In this document: one piece after another, positions 7,786-16,896 of the stretch | How positions within the stretch are numbered: the stretch's first letter is position 1 | Layout of the letters: each line of letters opens with the position of its first letter | Origin: UBA1124 sp963933095 | GTDB lineage: Bacteria; Pseudomonadota; Gammaproteobacteria; Pseudomonadales; Cellvibrionaceae | Length of the DNA stretch: 40,117 bases | Direction: 5' to 3' | Assembly: GCA_963933095.1 (NCBI GenBank) | Contig: CAWVSV010000008.1 | Location: forward strand, 1 to 40,117 | Notes under the pieces: model-generated | What the model was told of the DNA's origin: nothing | The model's database searches: none | The model's input: the letters and a program-made list of their open reading frames with translations, nothing else | Made by a program: the position numbers and the translations under genes

Positions 7786-9615
7786 TTAGCTCTCACCAAT
7801 GAAACCACCGGTTTGATGTGCCCAGAGGCCAGCATATATCCCGCCTAAAGCTACCAGCTCTTGGTGTGTGCCCTGCTCCACTATTTTGCCCTCGTCGATA
7901 ACAATCAACCTGTCCATAGCAGCGATAGTTGAGAGACGATGAGCAATGGCGATCACCGTCTTTTTCTGCATCAAACGGTTGAGACTGGCTTGAATCGCCG
8001 CTTCGACTTCAGAATCGAGCGCTGAGGTGGCTTCATCCAGAATCAGGATAGGTGCGTCTTTTAACAGCACCCGCGCGATGGCGATACGCTGGCGCTGGCC
8101 GCCGGAGAGCTTTACGCCGCGCTCGCCCACTTGAGCGTCGAAGCCTTGATTGCCATTGGGGTCGGTCAGCTCTGCGATAAATTCGAGCGCCTCGGCCTGT
8201 TCGGCGGCGGCGATTAATTCTTGTTCGCTGGCGTCGGGGTGACCGTAGAGAATATTTTCGCGCACGGACCTATGCAGCAGCGATGTGTCTTGTGTGACCA
8301 TGCCAATATGGGCACGAAGGCTCTCCTGCTGTACGGCACTAATATCCTGACCGTCGATACTAATTTTTCCTTCGGCCAGATCGTAGAAGCGCAATAATAA
8401 ATTCACCAGCGTGGATTTACCGGCACCGGAGCGGCCCACTACGCCGACTTTTTCGCCCGCTTTAATATTTAGATTCAGCGAGTCGATAACACCACTGTCT
8501 TTACCGTAGTGAAAACCAACACCTTTAAATTCTATCGCACCCGCGACCACATCAAGTACTTCGGCGTCGGGTTTATCTACCACAGTCTGGGGCTGCGACA
8601 ATGTTTTTATACCATCGAGCACTGTGCCGATATTTTCGAACAGCGCACTCACTTCCCACATAATCCATTGGCTCATGCCATTTAGTCGCATCGCCAAACC
8701 CACGGCAATCGCGATCGCGCCGATACTGACACTATTCTCAGACCACAGCCAAATAGACAGAGCTGCGGTAGAAAATACCAGCAGATAATTGAGCGCACTA
8801 ACGCTGGCACTCAAACCCGTCGCCAGACGCATCTGGCCGTAGACCGTAGTTAAAAAACCCTGCATGCCATCGCGGGCATAATCGGATTCACGCTTAGAGT
8901 GGGAGAAAAGTTTTACGGTGTTAATATTGGTGTAGCTATCGACGATACGACCGGTCATATCCGAGCGAGCATTGGCCTGTTCGGTGGCGATTGCCTTTAA
9001 ACGCGGGACAAAAATTAACTGTACACCAATGTAGAGTAACAGCCAGATCAGCACCGGCAGCATCATGCGACTATCGGCCTGAGCCACAACAAATAACATG
9101 GTGCTGAAGTACACCAGTACGTACACCATCACATCCAGCAGTTTAGTGACGGTTTCACGAACCGCCAGCGAGGTTTGCATAACCTTGGTAGCAATACGCC
9201 CGGCAAAATCGTTCTGATAAAAAGACACGCTCTGCTGCAGCAAATAACGGTGCGCCAACCAGCGAATACTCATAGGAAAATTGCCCAGCAGCGCCTGATG
9301 AATAAGCATACGATTGAGCAGAACTACCAGCGGCATCACCAGCAGTAACATTACCGACCAGAAGATCAATGTCGAACGTTCATCTCGCCACAGGGTCTGG
9401 GGGTCTTTACTGATCAACCAATCGACTAACTGACCTAAAAAACCAAACAGCTGCACCTCAAAGATAGCCATAACTGCGGTGGTCATAGACATCAATATTA
9501 ATGTGGCCCCCATGCCCTGGGTATAATGACGACAAAAAGCCACCAGTGTCGACGGGGCTTGTACTGGGTCTGAGCTTGGAAAGGGAGCAATAATACGTTC
9601 AAAGTAAGAAAACAT
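7786..9615 (-). CDS. ABC exporter, fused permease and ATPase
   Basis: A 609-residue half-transporter of the MsbA/multidrug type. The N-terminal ~330 residues hold six membrane segments. The ATPase domain has Walker A GRSGAGKST (about 394-402), Q-loop VTQDTSLLHRSVRENI, signature LSGGQRQRIAIAR (about 502), Walker B ILILDEATSALD and H-loop AHRLST. It should work as a homodimer (or with a partner not seen here) to export a hydrophobic substrate that cannot be named from sequence. It stands alone, divergent from a secreted-protein gene, with no clear terminator. Confidence 0.9.
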   Translation of the reverse strand: MFSYFERIIAPFPSSDPVQAPSTLVAFCRHYTQGMGATLILMSMTTAVMAIFEVQLFGFLGQLVDWLISKDPQTLWRDERSTLIFWSVMLLLVMPLVVLLNRMLIHQALLGNFPMSIRWLAHRYLLQQSVSFYQNDFAGRIATKVMQTSLAVRETVTKLLDVMVYVLVYFSTMLFVVAQADSRMMLPVLIWLLLYIGVQLIFVPRLKAIATEQANARSDMTGRIVDSYTNINTVKLFSHSKRESDYARDGMQGFLTTVYGQMRLATGLSASVSALNYLLVFSTAALSIWLWSENSVSIGAIAIAVGLAMRLNGMSQWIMWEVSALFENIGTVLDGIKTLSQPQTVVDKPDAEVLDVVAGAIEFKGVGFHYGKDSGVIDSLNLNIKAGEKVGVVGRSGAGKSTLVNLLLRFYDLAEGKISIDGQDISAVQQESLRAHIGMVTQDTSLLHRSVRENILYGHPDASEQELIAAAEQAEALEFIAELTDPNGNQGFDAQVGERGVKLSGGQRQRIAIARVLLKDAPILILDEATSALDSEVEAAIQASLNRLMQKKTVIAIAHRLSTIAAMDRLIVIDEGKIVEQGTHQELVALGGIYAGLWAHQTGGFIGES

Positions 9616-9740
9616 TAGGCAGATCCAAAAAATAAAGAAAGGTATAAACGTTGGCAGCTTGGGCAGAGTGACTACCGAAAAACAGCATTACAAGATACTC
9701 TTGTTGAGCAATCTTCTCCAGACCGTTTTATTGTATATTG

Positions 9741-10358
9741 ATGCCCATAAAAAACTTGACTCTACTAGTCCTCTTGCTGCTCTTATCGATGAATAGTTTC
9801 AGCAAAGAGAAAGCAGTATTATCCGCCGCTCTCAATGACTCTGGTGATATGACCCTGCTGCGCGACAACAATGTCATTCGCTACCATTCCCATGCTAGCA
9901 AGCATGAATTAACGCTGTCCTTGGCAACGCATCTATTCAAATATAGTGCCGAAAAAACGGCCATGTTTGCCAATAGTAATATTCCCGCTACAGTCCCTTT
10001 TGTGCGCGCTAACATTAATATTTGCGATATTCTAAACCTGCAAGCACAGCTGCCGGGTATTGGCGCTTTTGGTGAGGCTGACAGCGATACCGTGCTGGGA
10101 GTAACATTCACAGGGCATTTCTATGACTACATGGACGTCAACGACAAAAAATCTAGCGTTTACAAAGGAGATAGCCAACAATTTGAATTTTACATTCGCG
10201 CTAACAATTTGTTCGATATCAGCGACAATTTACTTGCCATACAATTAGATCATTGCCCTGCTGCGGCCAAATTAAAGCTCTCATCACTGTATCTCGGCGC
10301 TGAAATAAGCCGCAAACAAGCTAAATTAATGATCCAAAATATGGAATTCAAGTATTAG
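9741..10358 (+). CDS. Secreted protein of unknown function
   Basis: A 205-residue protein with a Sec signal peptide (MPIKNLTLLVLLLLLSMNSFS). The mature part has two Cys (NICDIL and LDHCPAA) that may form a disulphide, and many alternating polar/hydrophobic stretches that suggest a beta-rich periplasmic fold. I prefer the ATG at 9741 to the TTG one codon earlier. No Shine-Dalgarno is evident. I recognise no family, and its neighbours (ABC exporter, DUF4202) give no clue. Confidence 0.7.
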   Translation: MPIKNLTLLVLLLLLSMNSFSKEKAVLSAALNDSGDMTLLRDNNVIRYHSHASKHELTLSLATHLFKYSAEKTAMFANSNIPATVPFVRANINICDILNLQAQLPGIGAFGEADSDTVLGVTFTGHFYDYMDVNDKKSSVYKGDSQQFEFYIRANNLFDISDNLLAIQLDHCPAAAKLKLSSLYLGAEISRKQAKLMIQNMEFKY

Positions 10359-10705
10359 CATCTAAACTTAACAACCTATTACCGCTGCAGCTCATTAAGA
10401 CGAGTCAGTTTCAGAACTGCTGTGTAGGGCGTAAACAATACCATCGGCTGAGTCGTGACGGCTTCGCAATAATTGTATGCCGTTAATATTTACATTTTTT
10501 TCTCTCTAACTGAGTTAAAAAATAATACACTGGGTGTTAATCACAACCATTAATGGTTTATAGCTGTAATCTCATTAAACTGGATTAATATTATGCAGCC
10601 AGGTTCGGTATTTATCTGCCCAGTGGCATTTTCGTCAATCTAAGCAAGTACAATTGTAGATGGATGCTTAATTGCCCTGTGTCAGTAAAACCATGAGTTT
10701 TATAT
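10359..10705. other. Non-coding gap with a 14-bp palindrome
   Basis: No gene is seen here. It contains the perfect palindrome AACCATTAATGGTT at 10545-10558, about 150 bases before the DUF4202 start. This could be an operator, but nothing identifies the regulator. Confidence 0.4.
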
Positions 10706-11296
10706 ATGAATTTAAACACCACCTTGACACTTTTTGATCAGCTAAATGCGCAAGACCCCAACACCGAAATAAACGAAGGCAAACAGATAGCCAAAGAACT
10801 ACTTTACTCTCGGCGGATGAGCGCACGTTTAAAGGTATTTAACCCCAGCGCCTCGGAGCTGTTACAACTGGCAGTGCACGCGCAACATATTGAGCGCTGG
10901 AAGAGCCCACGCAGTGACTACCCTGACGGCCGTGTCGGCTATCTAAAGTGGCGCCAAGAGCTGGGCCAGTTTCACGCTCAGTGCGCAAGCCGTGTTATGA
11001 CCGAACAGGGTTACAGTGACGGTGACTGCGCACGTGTCCGTGAGCTGTTGCAAAAAAAGAATCTCAAACGTGATACTGAGATGCAGTGCCTAGAGGATGT
11101 AATCTGTCTCGTTTTTATCGAACACTATTTGCTCAACTTTGTACAAAAACACTCAGCAGGTTACAGTGAAGAAAAACTGTTTAAAATCGTACAAAAGGCG
11201 TGGAACAAGATGTCTCCAGCAGGGCAGGCCGCAGCTTTACTGCTACCGCTCGATAAACACCTATTTAATATTATTAAATCAGCCCTAGGAATTTAA
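10706..11296 (+). CDS. DUF4202 family protein
   Basis: A 196-residue cytoplasmic protein. The segment AVHAQHIERWKSPRSDYPDGRVGYLKWRQELGQFHA (about 57-92) is the family hallmark, rich in His, Arg and Trp; a second conserved block is LEDVICLVFIEHYL. The family has no established function; its His-rich helical look suggests a metal site like HD-domain proteins, which is inference. The SirB2-family gene starts at the base after its stop codon, and its Shine-Dalgarno (AGGA) lies inside the last codons of this gene, so the two are very likely translated together. Confidence 0.85.
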   Translation: MNLNTTLTLFDQLNAQDPNTEINEGKQIAKELLYSRRMSARLKVFNPSASELLQLAVHAQHIERWKSPRSDYPDGRVGYLKWRQELGQFHAQCASRVMTEQGYSDGDCARVRELLQKKNLKRDTEMQCLEDVICLVFIEHYLLNFVQKHSAGYSEEKLFKIVQKAWNKMSPAGQAAALLLPLDKHLFNIIKSALGI

Positions 11297-11650
11297 ATGA
11301 AACATCTACATCTTACCTTTGTCGCTCTAAGCCTGATCGGATTTTGTCTGCGCGGATTTTGGATGCTCAACAACTCTGCCAAGCTACAGCAAAAATGGGT
11401 GCGCATAACGCCCCACATCATCGATACAGGTCTATTAGCTTCAGCTATTGTTATGCTGATTAGCTACCCGCTACTGCCTTGGCAGCACCCTTGGTTGATT
11501 GCCAAAATCATTGCACTTGTGGCTTATATCGGCCTAGGCACTATCGCTTTTAAGAGACATAATCTGACCGCGTTGATCTTCGCTCTTGTCACCTTTATTT
11601 ATATATCCTCGGTCGCAATAACCAAATCACCCTCTCTGAACCAGCTATAA
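11297..11650 (+). CDS. SirB2-family membrane protein
   Basis: A 117-residue inner-membrane protein with four predicted helices. It fits the SirB2 family through LSLIGFCLRGFWML, WVRITPHIIDTGLLASA, KIIALVAYIGLGTIAFKR and a final hydrophobic helix. SirB2 was named for an effect on invasion-gene expression in Salmonella, but its molecular role is unknown. It follows DUF4202 with no gap and precedes rdgC by 74 bases, so a three-gene transcript is possible. Confidence 0.9.
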   Translation: MKHLHLTFVALSLIGFCLRGFWMLNNSAKLQQKWVRITPHIIDTGLLASAIVMLISYPLLPWQHPWLIAKIIALVAYIGLGTIAFKRHNLTALIFALVTFIYISSVAITKSPSLNQL

Positions 11651-11724
11651 GGCCAGCTAAATTTGTCCTCATGAGAAAAAACATTCACAATATTCAGCAT
11701 TCACCTTTACTGTAAGACAAAATT

Positions 11725-12639
11725 ATGTGGTTCAAAAATCTACTGATCTATCGTTTCACCTCACCTTTCACACTCGATTTGGGCACTCTAGAAGCCCAAC
11801 TTGAAGGGCAGGCATTTGTTCCCTGCGGCAAACGCGACACCAGCAAATATGGCTGGGTGTCGCCTATGGGCGAACAAAGTGATCAATTCGCCCATACCGC
11901 CACCGGAAAAACTTTGCTGTGCGCCCGTCGCGAAGAGAAAATCATTCCCGCATCGGTAATCCGCGAACTAGTCGAGAAAAAAGCCGCTGAGATCGAAGCT
12001 AAAGAAAACCGCCAGGTTTTCCGCAAAGAAAAAGACGCGCTCAAAGAGGAGGTACTGTTCGACTGCCTACCACAAGCCTTTAGTCGCTCCTCAAAGACAT
12101 ACGCTTATATTGACCCTAAAGCCGGCTGGTTTATTGTCGATGCCGCGAGCACCAAAAAAGCCGAAGACTTGTGTAGCTTATTGCGCGACAGTCTCGGCTC
12201 ACTGCCAGTGATCCCTGCCCAGACCAGCGAATCGCCCAGCATAATTATGACCAGCTGGCTACGCGGCGAAGATGCTCCGGCCAAACTGGACATTCTGGAT
12301 GAATGCGAGATGCGCGAGCCAGGCGAAGACGGCGGTATTATCCGTTGCAAACGACAGGACTTGTTCGGAGACGAAGTTAGCAGCCACCTCGACAACGGCA
12401 AACTAGTGCATAAACTGTCAGTTGAGTGGGATAATCAATTAAAGTTGCTACTCAATGATGATCTGAGTATTAAACGCTTAAAGTTTTGCGAGGCCTTGCT
12501 AACAGAGGCCGAAGATGCCGGCTCTGAAGACCCTGCAGCTAAACTCGACGCAGATTTTGCCCTGATGTGCGCTACCCTTACTGACTTCCTGCCACAGCTG
12601 ATGAACTACTTTGGTGGTAATAAAGCCGAGCCGATTTAA
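11725..12639 (+). CDS. rdgC: Recombination-associated protein RdgC
   Basis: A ring-shaped, non-specific DNA-binding protein that limits RecA activity. The 304-residue length fits the family exactly. Family motifs are MWFKNLLIYRFT at the start, FVPCGKRDTSKYGWVSPMG (about 31-49), LLCARREEKIIPASVIRE, LTDFLPQLMNYFGG at the end and SWLRGEDAP in the middle. A strong intrinsic terminator follows about 30 bases after the stop. Confidence 0.97.
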   Translation: MWFKNLLIYRFTSPFTLDLGTLEAQLEGQAFVPCGKRDTSKYGWVSPMGEQSDQFAHTATGKTLLCARREEKIIPASVIRELVEKKAAEIEAKENRQVFRKEKDALKEEVLFDCLPQAFSRSSKTYAYIDPKAGWFIVDAASTKKAEDLCSLLRDSLGSLPVIPAQTSESPSIIMTSWLRGEDAPAKLDILDECEMREPGEDGGIIRCKRQDLFGDEVSSHLDNGKLVHKLSVEWDNQLKLLLNDDLSIKRLKFCEALLTEAEDAGSEDPAAKLDADFALMCATLTDFLPQLMNYFGGNKAEPI

Positions 12640-12670
12640 CCGCAACGACTACTTTTGAGCTGCACATGCA

Positions 12671-12709
12671 AAAAAGGCGCTCCACATCTATCAGTGAGAG
12701 CGCCTTTTT
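12671..12709 (+). terminator. Intrinsic terminator of rdgC
   Basis: A perfect 12-bp inverted repeat AAAAAGGCGCTC (12671-12682) / GAGCGCCTTTTT (12698-12709) with a 15-base loop, ending in a T run. It follows the rdgC stop by about 30 bases. Confidence 0.9.
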
Positions 12710-12766
12710 GTTATAAAAACATGTATTATCATATCTATATCTAATAAAGAAAATTGCAGAGTAATC

Positions 12767-12795
12767 TTGAGCTGCTTGCAGTTTAATGCTATAGA
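12767..12795 (+). promoter_or_regulatory. Sigma-70 promoter of secreted-protein gene
   Basis: TTGAGC (12767-12772), a 17-bp spacer, then TATAGA (12790-12795). Each box matches consensus at five or four of six positions. It lies 55 bases before the start codon at 12850 and after the rdgC terminator, so it fits an independent transcript for the following gene. Confidence 0.6.
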
Positions 12796-12849
12796 TAGTG
12801 TACATATTGTGACCCAGCACACAAAATTGATTATTGAGGATGGCCAAAC

Positions 12850-13404
12850 ATGAAAAAAATAATATTCGCTGTCGCGTTATTCATTCTCACTGCACCGTCA
12901 TTTGCTTGCGATGAAACCTGTAAAAGAGAGCAAGTCGAAAAGAAGACCGGTAAAAAAATTGCCAGTTACCTCAGCTGGAAATTTTGCGATGAAACTAAAG
13001 AATCATTCCTAACTTTAGCTATGCCCAGTCTCGAGAAATATAACGAGCAGAATAATAACGGAATCGCCGAGGGCACACGCCGCAAGGCGGGCATGCGCAA
13101 CACCCGAAAATATATAGACACACAAAAAGATTGGCTAGCAGAGTGTGATCACTACCTAGAAGTAACCCAAAAAGGCCATATTTTTAAAGATGAAAAAACC
13201 ACCAAAAAAATCTTTACTGATATGGACAATGTCAGCGCAGAACTGCTTGCTCAGATGAAAGGCACCAGCTACACCGACGGTACTACAGGTCTCGACACCT
13301 CAAACGAGGTTGCAGCCGAAAAGTTTGATACATTGTTCACCTCGATCAGAATGCATGTAGACAAAGCCAATCTGCGCGGTGGAGATCTTTACGTAACACG
13401 CTGA
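12850..13404 (+). CDS. Secreted protein of unknown function
   Basis: A 184-residue protein with a clear Sec signal peptide cleaved near FAC (about residue 19). The mature N-terminus carries CDETCKRE, followed by a Lys-rich region, WKFCDETKESFL and WLAECDHYLE, so four Cys are available for disulphides. A GAGGATGG Shine-Dalgarno precedes the ATG. The body looks helical. I recognise no family. It has its own promoter, and its 3' end shares a terminator hairpin with the convergent 96-residue gene. Confidence 0.75.
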   Translation: MKKIIFAVALFILTAPSFACDETCKREQVEKKTGKKIASYLSWKFCDETKESFLTLAMPSLEKYNEQNNNGIAEGTRRKAGMRNTRKYIDTQKDWLAECDHYLEVTQKGHIFKDEKTTKKIFTDMDNVSAELLAQMKGTSYTDGTTGLDTSNEVAAEKFDTLFTSIRMHVDKANLRGGDLYVTR

Positions 13405-13413
13405 TCTAAGACG

Positions 13414-13448
13414 ATAAAAAAACCCATTTGCCCAAGGGCAAACGGGTT
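13414..13448 (-). terminator. Terminator hairpin shared by convergent genes
   Basis: AACCC-A-TTTGCCC (13421-13433) pairs with GGGCAAA-C-GGGTT (13436-13448) around AA. Read on the minus strand it ends in seven Ts (13414-13420), so it is a good terminator for the minus-strand gene. On the plus strand GGGTTGTTG follows, so it may work weakly in that direction too. Confidence 0.75.
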
Positions 13449-13480
13449 GTTGTAAGTTGAAATATTGATTCTAGTGAATG

Positions 13481-13771
13481 TTAGGCATCGGCACCTTGGC
13501 GCGGCTTGAGTGACAACTTGGGTCGATTAGGTTTATTTGCTGGCGGAACATATGGGTTCTTTATCTTCGTCGTTAACGACGCGGATTTGGCAATAAAATC
13601 CACGCCATGACGAAGTAGCCGCACTCCTTCTATTGCTGATAACTCTTTTGAAAAACGCCCAGGATGAACCGCTGAGGGATCCTTAGCGCTGCCTTCCCAC
13701 TGCAACGTAAAACCACTGGTATGAGTTGCTGTAAGGGTCTTTAGGTCCAAAGTCCAAGCTTGATAGTCCAT
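13481..13771 (-). CDS. Hypothetical protein, 96 residues
   Basis: The ATG at 13771 is preceded by AAGG about 9 bases upstream. The N-terminal part (MDYQAWTLDLKTLTATHTSG) has a beta-strand pattern. The C-terminal third is a proline- and lysine-rich tail (NPYVPPANKPNRPKLSLKP). There is no signal peptide and no membrane segment. A terminator follows it. I do not recognise the family. bolA lies 97 bases upstream on the same strand. Confidence 0.65.
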   Translation of the reverse strand: MDYQAWTLDLKTLTATHTSGFTLQWEGSAKDPSAVHPGRFSKELSAIEGVRLLRHGVDFIAKSASLTTKIKNPYVPPANKPNRPKLSLKPRQGADA

Positions 13772-13867
13772 AACCAGTTACCTTAATCTTTTGTCATTTC
13801 AGTAATTATTAAATCATAGGGTACAACAATATACTGCATAATTATTCAGATCAATGATACTACGCAA

Positions 13868-14170
13868 TTAGTTACCGCCCCCCATGCAATTGGGAGACTC
13901 GGGTACGCGCCCCTGCCACTCCTGCACGGTATAGGTATGCAAAGCCAAAGCGTGCACGGGCCCATCTAACTCTGCAGATAAGAGTCTATAGATAGATTGA
14001 TGACGAGCAACTTGACGCTTTCCGACAAAATCATCAGTGACCAGCACCACCTTAAAATGTGTCTCAGAATTGGCCGGCACAGAGTGCATATGACTTTCGT
14101 TCTCTACCTGTAACTCAACAGCATCAAAATGGCTGCGTAACGTGTTTTCTATACTGGACTGCACTAACAT
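13868..14170 (-). CDS. bolA: BolA family protein
   Basis: A small BolA/IbaG-fold protein that binds [2Fe-2S] together with monothiol glutaredoxins and acts in iron-sulphur trafficking and the stress response. Motifs are SIENTLRSHFDAVELQVENESHMHS (with the conserved HMH), HFKVVLVTDDFVGKRQVARHQSIYRLL and HALALHTYTVQEW. I prefer the ATG at 14170 (100 residues). An ATG at 14182 would add four residues, and neither has a good Shine-Dalgarno. The tail ends in a glycine-rich MGGGN. Confidence 0.9.
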   Translation of the reverse strand: MLVQSSIENTLRSHFDAVELQVENESHMHSVPANSETHFKVVLVTDDFVGKRQVARHQSIYRLLSAELDGPVHALALHTYTVQEWQGRVPESPNCMGGGN

Positions 14171-14436
14171 GTTGGATCTCATATTTTGTTGATGGGGCCA
14201 TTATAGGGTGGCGGCCTTGAAAATCGAAAAAGTAGCCGATAGCTTATTTTAATTGTAGAGGTTAATAAAGGCGCGCAAAAAACCCGCTAAAAAAATTTAC
14301 CTTGCATACTTGAACTGTACTTTTGATGCTAACTGCATATTGCTGCAAAATGGCGACACCGTAAATTTTGAAGACACAGGGAAAAGACCTTATAACGACC
14401 AAACGCACTTCCTACAAACCCAAAGCGACATGGCTT

Positions 14437-14733
14437 TTATGCATCCGCACAGGACCCGAACCAATCATCACACTGTAACATCTGCCGCCCCTCGACGGTT
14501 AAAGGCTTACTCCCCGCCGCCATACTCACCAGTTGATGCAAACTTTCAGTAAGCGAGGGAATAACCATAGACAACTTTTTGAAACAACTAGGCCAGCTAA
14601 TAAAAATCAACATTTTAGCAAACTCCGCTTCCGTAGACTAATTCAGTCGCACAAGCTAATTTTTGTCGATTCCGAGATATTCATAAAGCGCTACTGTGAC
14701 TAGTGCAGGTTCGAACTGAAACCTAATTTGATT
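14437..14733 (-). pseudogene. Decayed gene, family not recognised
   Basis: One minus-strand frame reads like protein throughout, but with two TAG stops (14656-14658 and 14638-14640). Upstream it reads PALVTVALYEYLGIDKN; after the stops it reads STEAEFAKMLIFISWPSCF, then MVIPSLTESLHQLVSMAAG and LQCDDWFGSCADA before a final TAA. The last 58 codons, starting with ATG at 14613, could still be translated. Low-GC, stop-interrupted but protein-like sequence is typical of an old pseudogene. I cannot name the family. Confidence 0.45.
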
Positions 14734-14783
14734 TTATCCGGTATATCATTGTTCGATCGAATAAGAAACTCAGTAGTTTGCTA

Positions 14784-14954
14784 TTAAGAGGCACTGTGAC
14801 AGTCGGCTAAATCCGCCATTAATCCATCAATCTGCCCTTTCAAAGAAGGCCACGCCTCGGTGACTATTACTGCCACACATGCTATCAAGCATTGAAACAA
14901 CCTCTGAGGCTGGCTTTGCAGGTAATTAAACACACCTGCGAGCGTGCTGGACAC
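14784..14954 (-). pseudogene. Decayed coding fragment
   Basis: A 56-codon frame from GTG at 14954, reading VSSTLAGVFNYLQSQPQRLF and ending WPSLKGQIDGLMADLADCHS. It has no Shine-Dalgarno and is in a different frame from the fragment at 14437-14733. It may be part of the same decayed gene after frameshifts. The helical, Leu-rich pattern is protein-like but gives no firm family. Confidence 0.35.
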
Positions 14955-15539
14955 TTACCAAAAAACCTCGATATACCTAACTAGGCACATACAGGCACTA
15001 CTAGCCTTTTCAAGCAGTGCCACTCTTGCTTACTGCGACGGCATTAATTCAGCCCGCACGATATTAGCGACTTCCTAGCCTAAACGAATACCGAGCCGGT
15101 GCGAATAGCATCGAGCAAAGAGGCGATATGGTTTAATTTGACGCGGCTTTAGCCGTTTTTTACTACTTTTGTGAATACCGCAGCTGACAAAAAATCGCCA
15201 AAAGCCGCGATAATAGAGATCCAAAATACATAGCACAGCGTCTCAATCAGTGACTACACACCGAGAGTTGATAACCCAAATTGGCTAACAATAGCCTAAC
15301 AACTGGAATGGCGACCATGAGGGAAAGCGTAATGGAGGAAAACCTCAATAAGGACTATAGATCGGTACTTTTCAAAAAAGTGTACCGAGTGTTGGTAACT
15401 AATCGCGCAAATGAGACCCGATGATATAGCTAGAAACTAAAACGGGGATGATAACGCTGGCACGCACCCTCCCCCGCCTCGAACTAACATGGCCTATTAA
15501 ATATACCAAGGCCACCAAACACATAGTGCCGCAGATAAA
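14955..15539. other. Gap downstream of oadB with traces of decayed coding
   Basis: No intact gene. A minus-strand trace near 15080-15280 reads FWISIIAAFGDFLSAAVFTK, then a stop, then KLNHIASLLDAIRTGSVFV. This is again protein-like with stops, so the decay seen at 14.4-14.95 kb may extend here. No terminator is clear behind oadB. Confidence 0.35.
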
Positions 15540-16850
15540 TTACTGCATACCTGAAACCATCGAAATCATCACACCAGCGGCTACAGCCGAGCCAATCACA
15601 CCGGCAACATTAGGTCCCATTGCGTGCATGAGCAGGAAGTTCTGAGGGTTGGCCTCGAGACCTACTTTATTGGATACACGTGCCGCCATAGGTACAGCGG
15701 AAACACCGGCTGAACCGATTAATGGATTGACCTTGTGCTTGCTGACCTTGTTCATCAGCTTGGCCATCAATACGCCAGTAGCGGTACCAATAGCAAAAGC
15801 AATGATACCCAGTACCAAAATACCTAAAGTCTTAGGGTCAAGAAACTTGTCTGCTGCCAGTTTAGACCCAACTGCCAAGCCCAAGAAAATAGTCACTATG
15901 TTGATAAGTGCGTTCTGCGCAGTATCGCTGAGACGATCAACAACACCGCACTCTCGCATCAAATTACCCAGGCAAAACATACCCAGCAGCGGCGCTGCAC
16001 TCGGTAGCACCAATGCCACCAAGATCAAAATAGCCAGAGGAAAGACAATTTTCTCTCGCATGGATACCGTGCGCAATTGCACCATTTTTATCTGGCGCTC
16101 TTTTTCTGTGGTTAACAGACGCATAATCGGCGGCTGAATCATTGGCACCAAAGCCATGTAAGAATAAGCCGCCACAGCAATCGCGCCAAGCAAATCAGGC
16201 GCTAATATACTCGCTACATAGATGGCTGTAGGACCGTCGGCACCACCGATGATACCAATCGCGGCGGCATCAGCGATGGAGAAGTCCATTAACCCAATAG
16301 ACGACAGACCAACGGCACCGAGTACCGTTGCAAAAATACCGAACTGAGCCGCAGCGCCCAAGAAAAGTGTCTTAGGATTTGCCAGCAGCGGTCCGAAGTC
16401 GGTCATAGCACCGACTCCCATAAAAATTAATAATGGTGCTGCACCGCTGGCAATAGCAACCTTGTAAAAGGTGTAGAGCATCCCGTCACTAGCACCGGCA
16501 TCGGAGGCTATCTGTTGAACGGCAGTATGAACAGCACTACTGGACACTTCATAAGCGTGGTACAAGGCCTTATGGCCCTCTGCCAGATCGGCACCTAACA
16601 CTTGCGCTAAAGAAGCTAAAACCTGTGGGTCAGCCGCGTAAATGGCATTTTCAACGGCGCTAGCAGCAAGACCAGCAGCGGGAATATTGGCGAGAATACA
16701 ACCAAAACCAATAGGCACTAGTAGCAGCGGTTCGAAACCTTTACGAATCGCAAGAAACAACAACAGCAAACCAATAACCATCATGGAAAATTGACCAAAT
16801 TCCATGTTATATAGGCCAGAGTCCTGCCAGAGAGCAATAAAATTATGCAT
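15540..16850 (-). CDS. oadB: Na+-translocating oxaloacetate decarboxylase beta subunit
   Basis: Integral membrane subunit that removes CO2 from carboxybiotin and couples this to Na+ export. The protein has 436 residues, about nine or more membrane segments, and the family motifs ILANIPAAGL, GVGAMTDFGPLLANPKTL, GIIGGADGPTAIY (conserved Asp for Na+), GNLMRECGVVDRLS and GSAGVSAVPMAARV near the end. It follows oadA by 46 bases on the minus strand, completing oadG-oadA-oadB. The Shine-Dalgarno is weak. Confidence 0.95.
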   Translation of the reverse strand: MHNFIALWQDSGLYNMEFGQFSMMVIGLLLLFLAIRKGFEPLLLVPIGFGCILANIPAAGLAASAVENAIYAADPQVLASLAQVLGADLAEGHKALYHAYEVSSSAVHTAVQQIASDAGASDGMLYTFYKVAIASGAAPLLIFMGVGAMTDFGPLLANPKTLFLGAAAQFGIFATVLGAVGLSSIGLMDFSIADAAAIGIIGGADGPTAIYVASILAPDLLGAIAVAAYSYMALVPMIQPPIMRLLTTEKERQIKMVQLRTVSMREKIVFPLAILILVALVLPSAAPLLGMFCLGNLMRECGVVDRLSDTAQNALINIVTIFLGLAVGSKLAADKFLDPKTLGILVLGIIAFAIGTATGVLMAKLMNKVSKHKVNPLIGSAGVSAVPMAARVSNKVGLEANPQNFLLMHAMGPNVAGVIGSAVAAGVMISMVSGMQ

Positions 16851-16896
16851 AAAAGCGTAGTTCCAGAGTCAGAATATCAAAGTTGCTACAAACGCA

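Noticed and set aside
14310..14552. An 80-codon plus-strand frame
   Set aside because: Composition is not protein-like, and the opposite strand reads better as a decayed gene.
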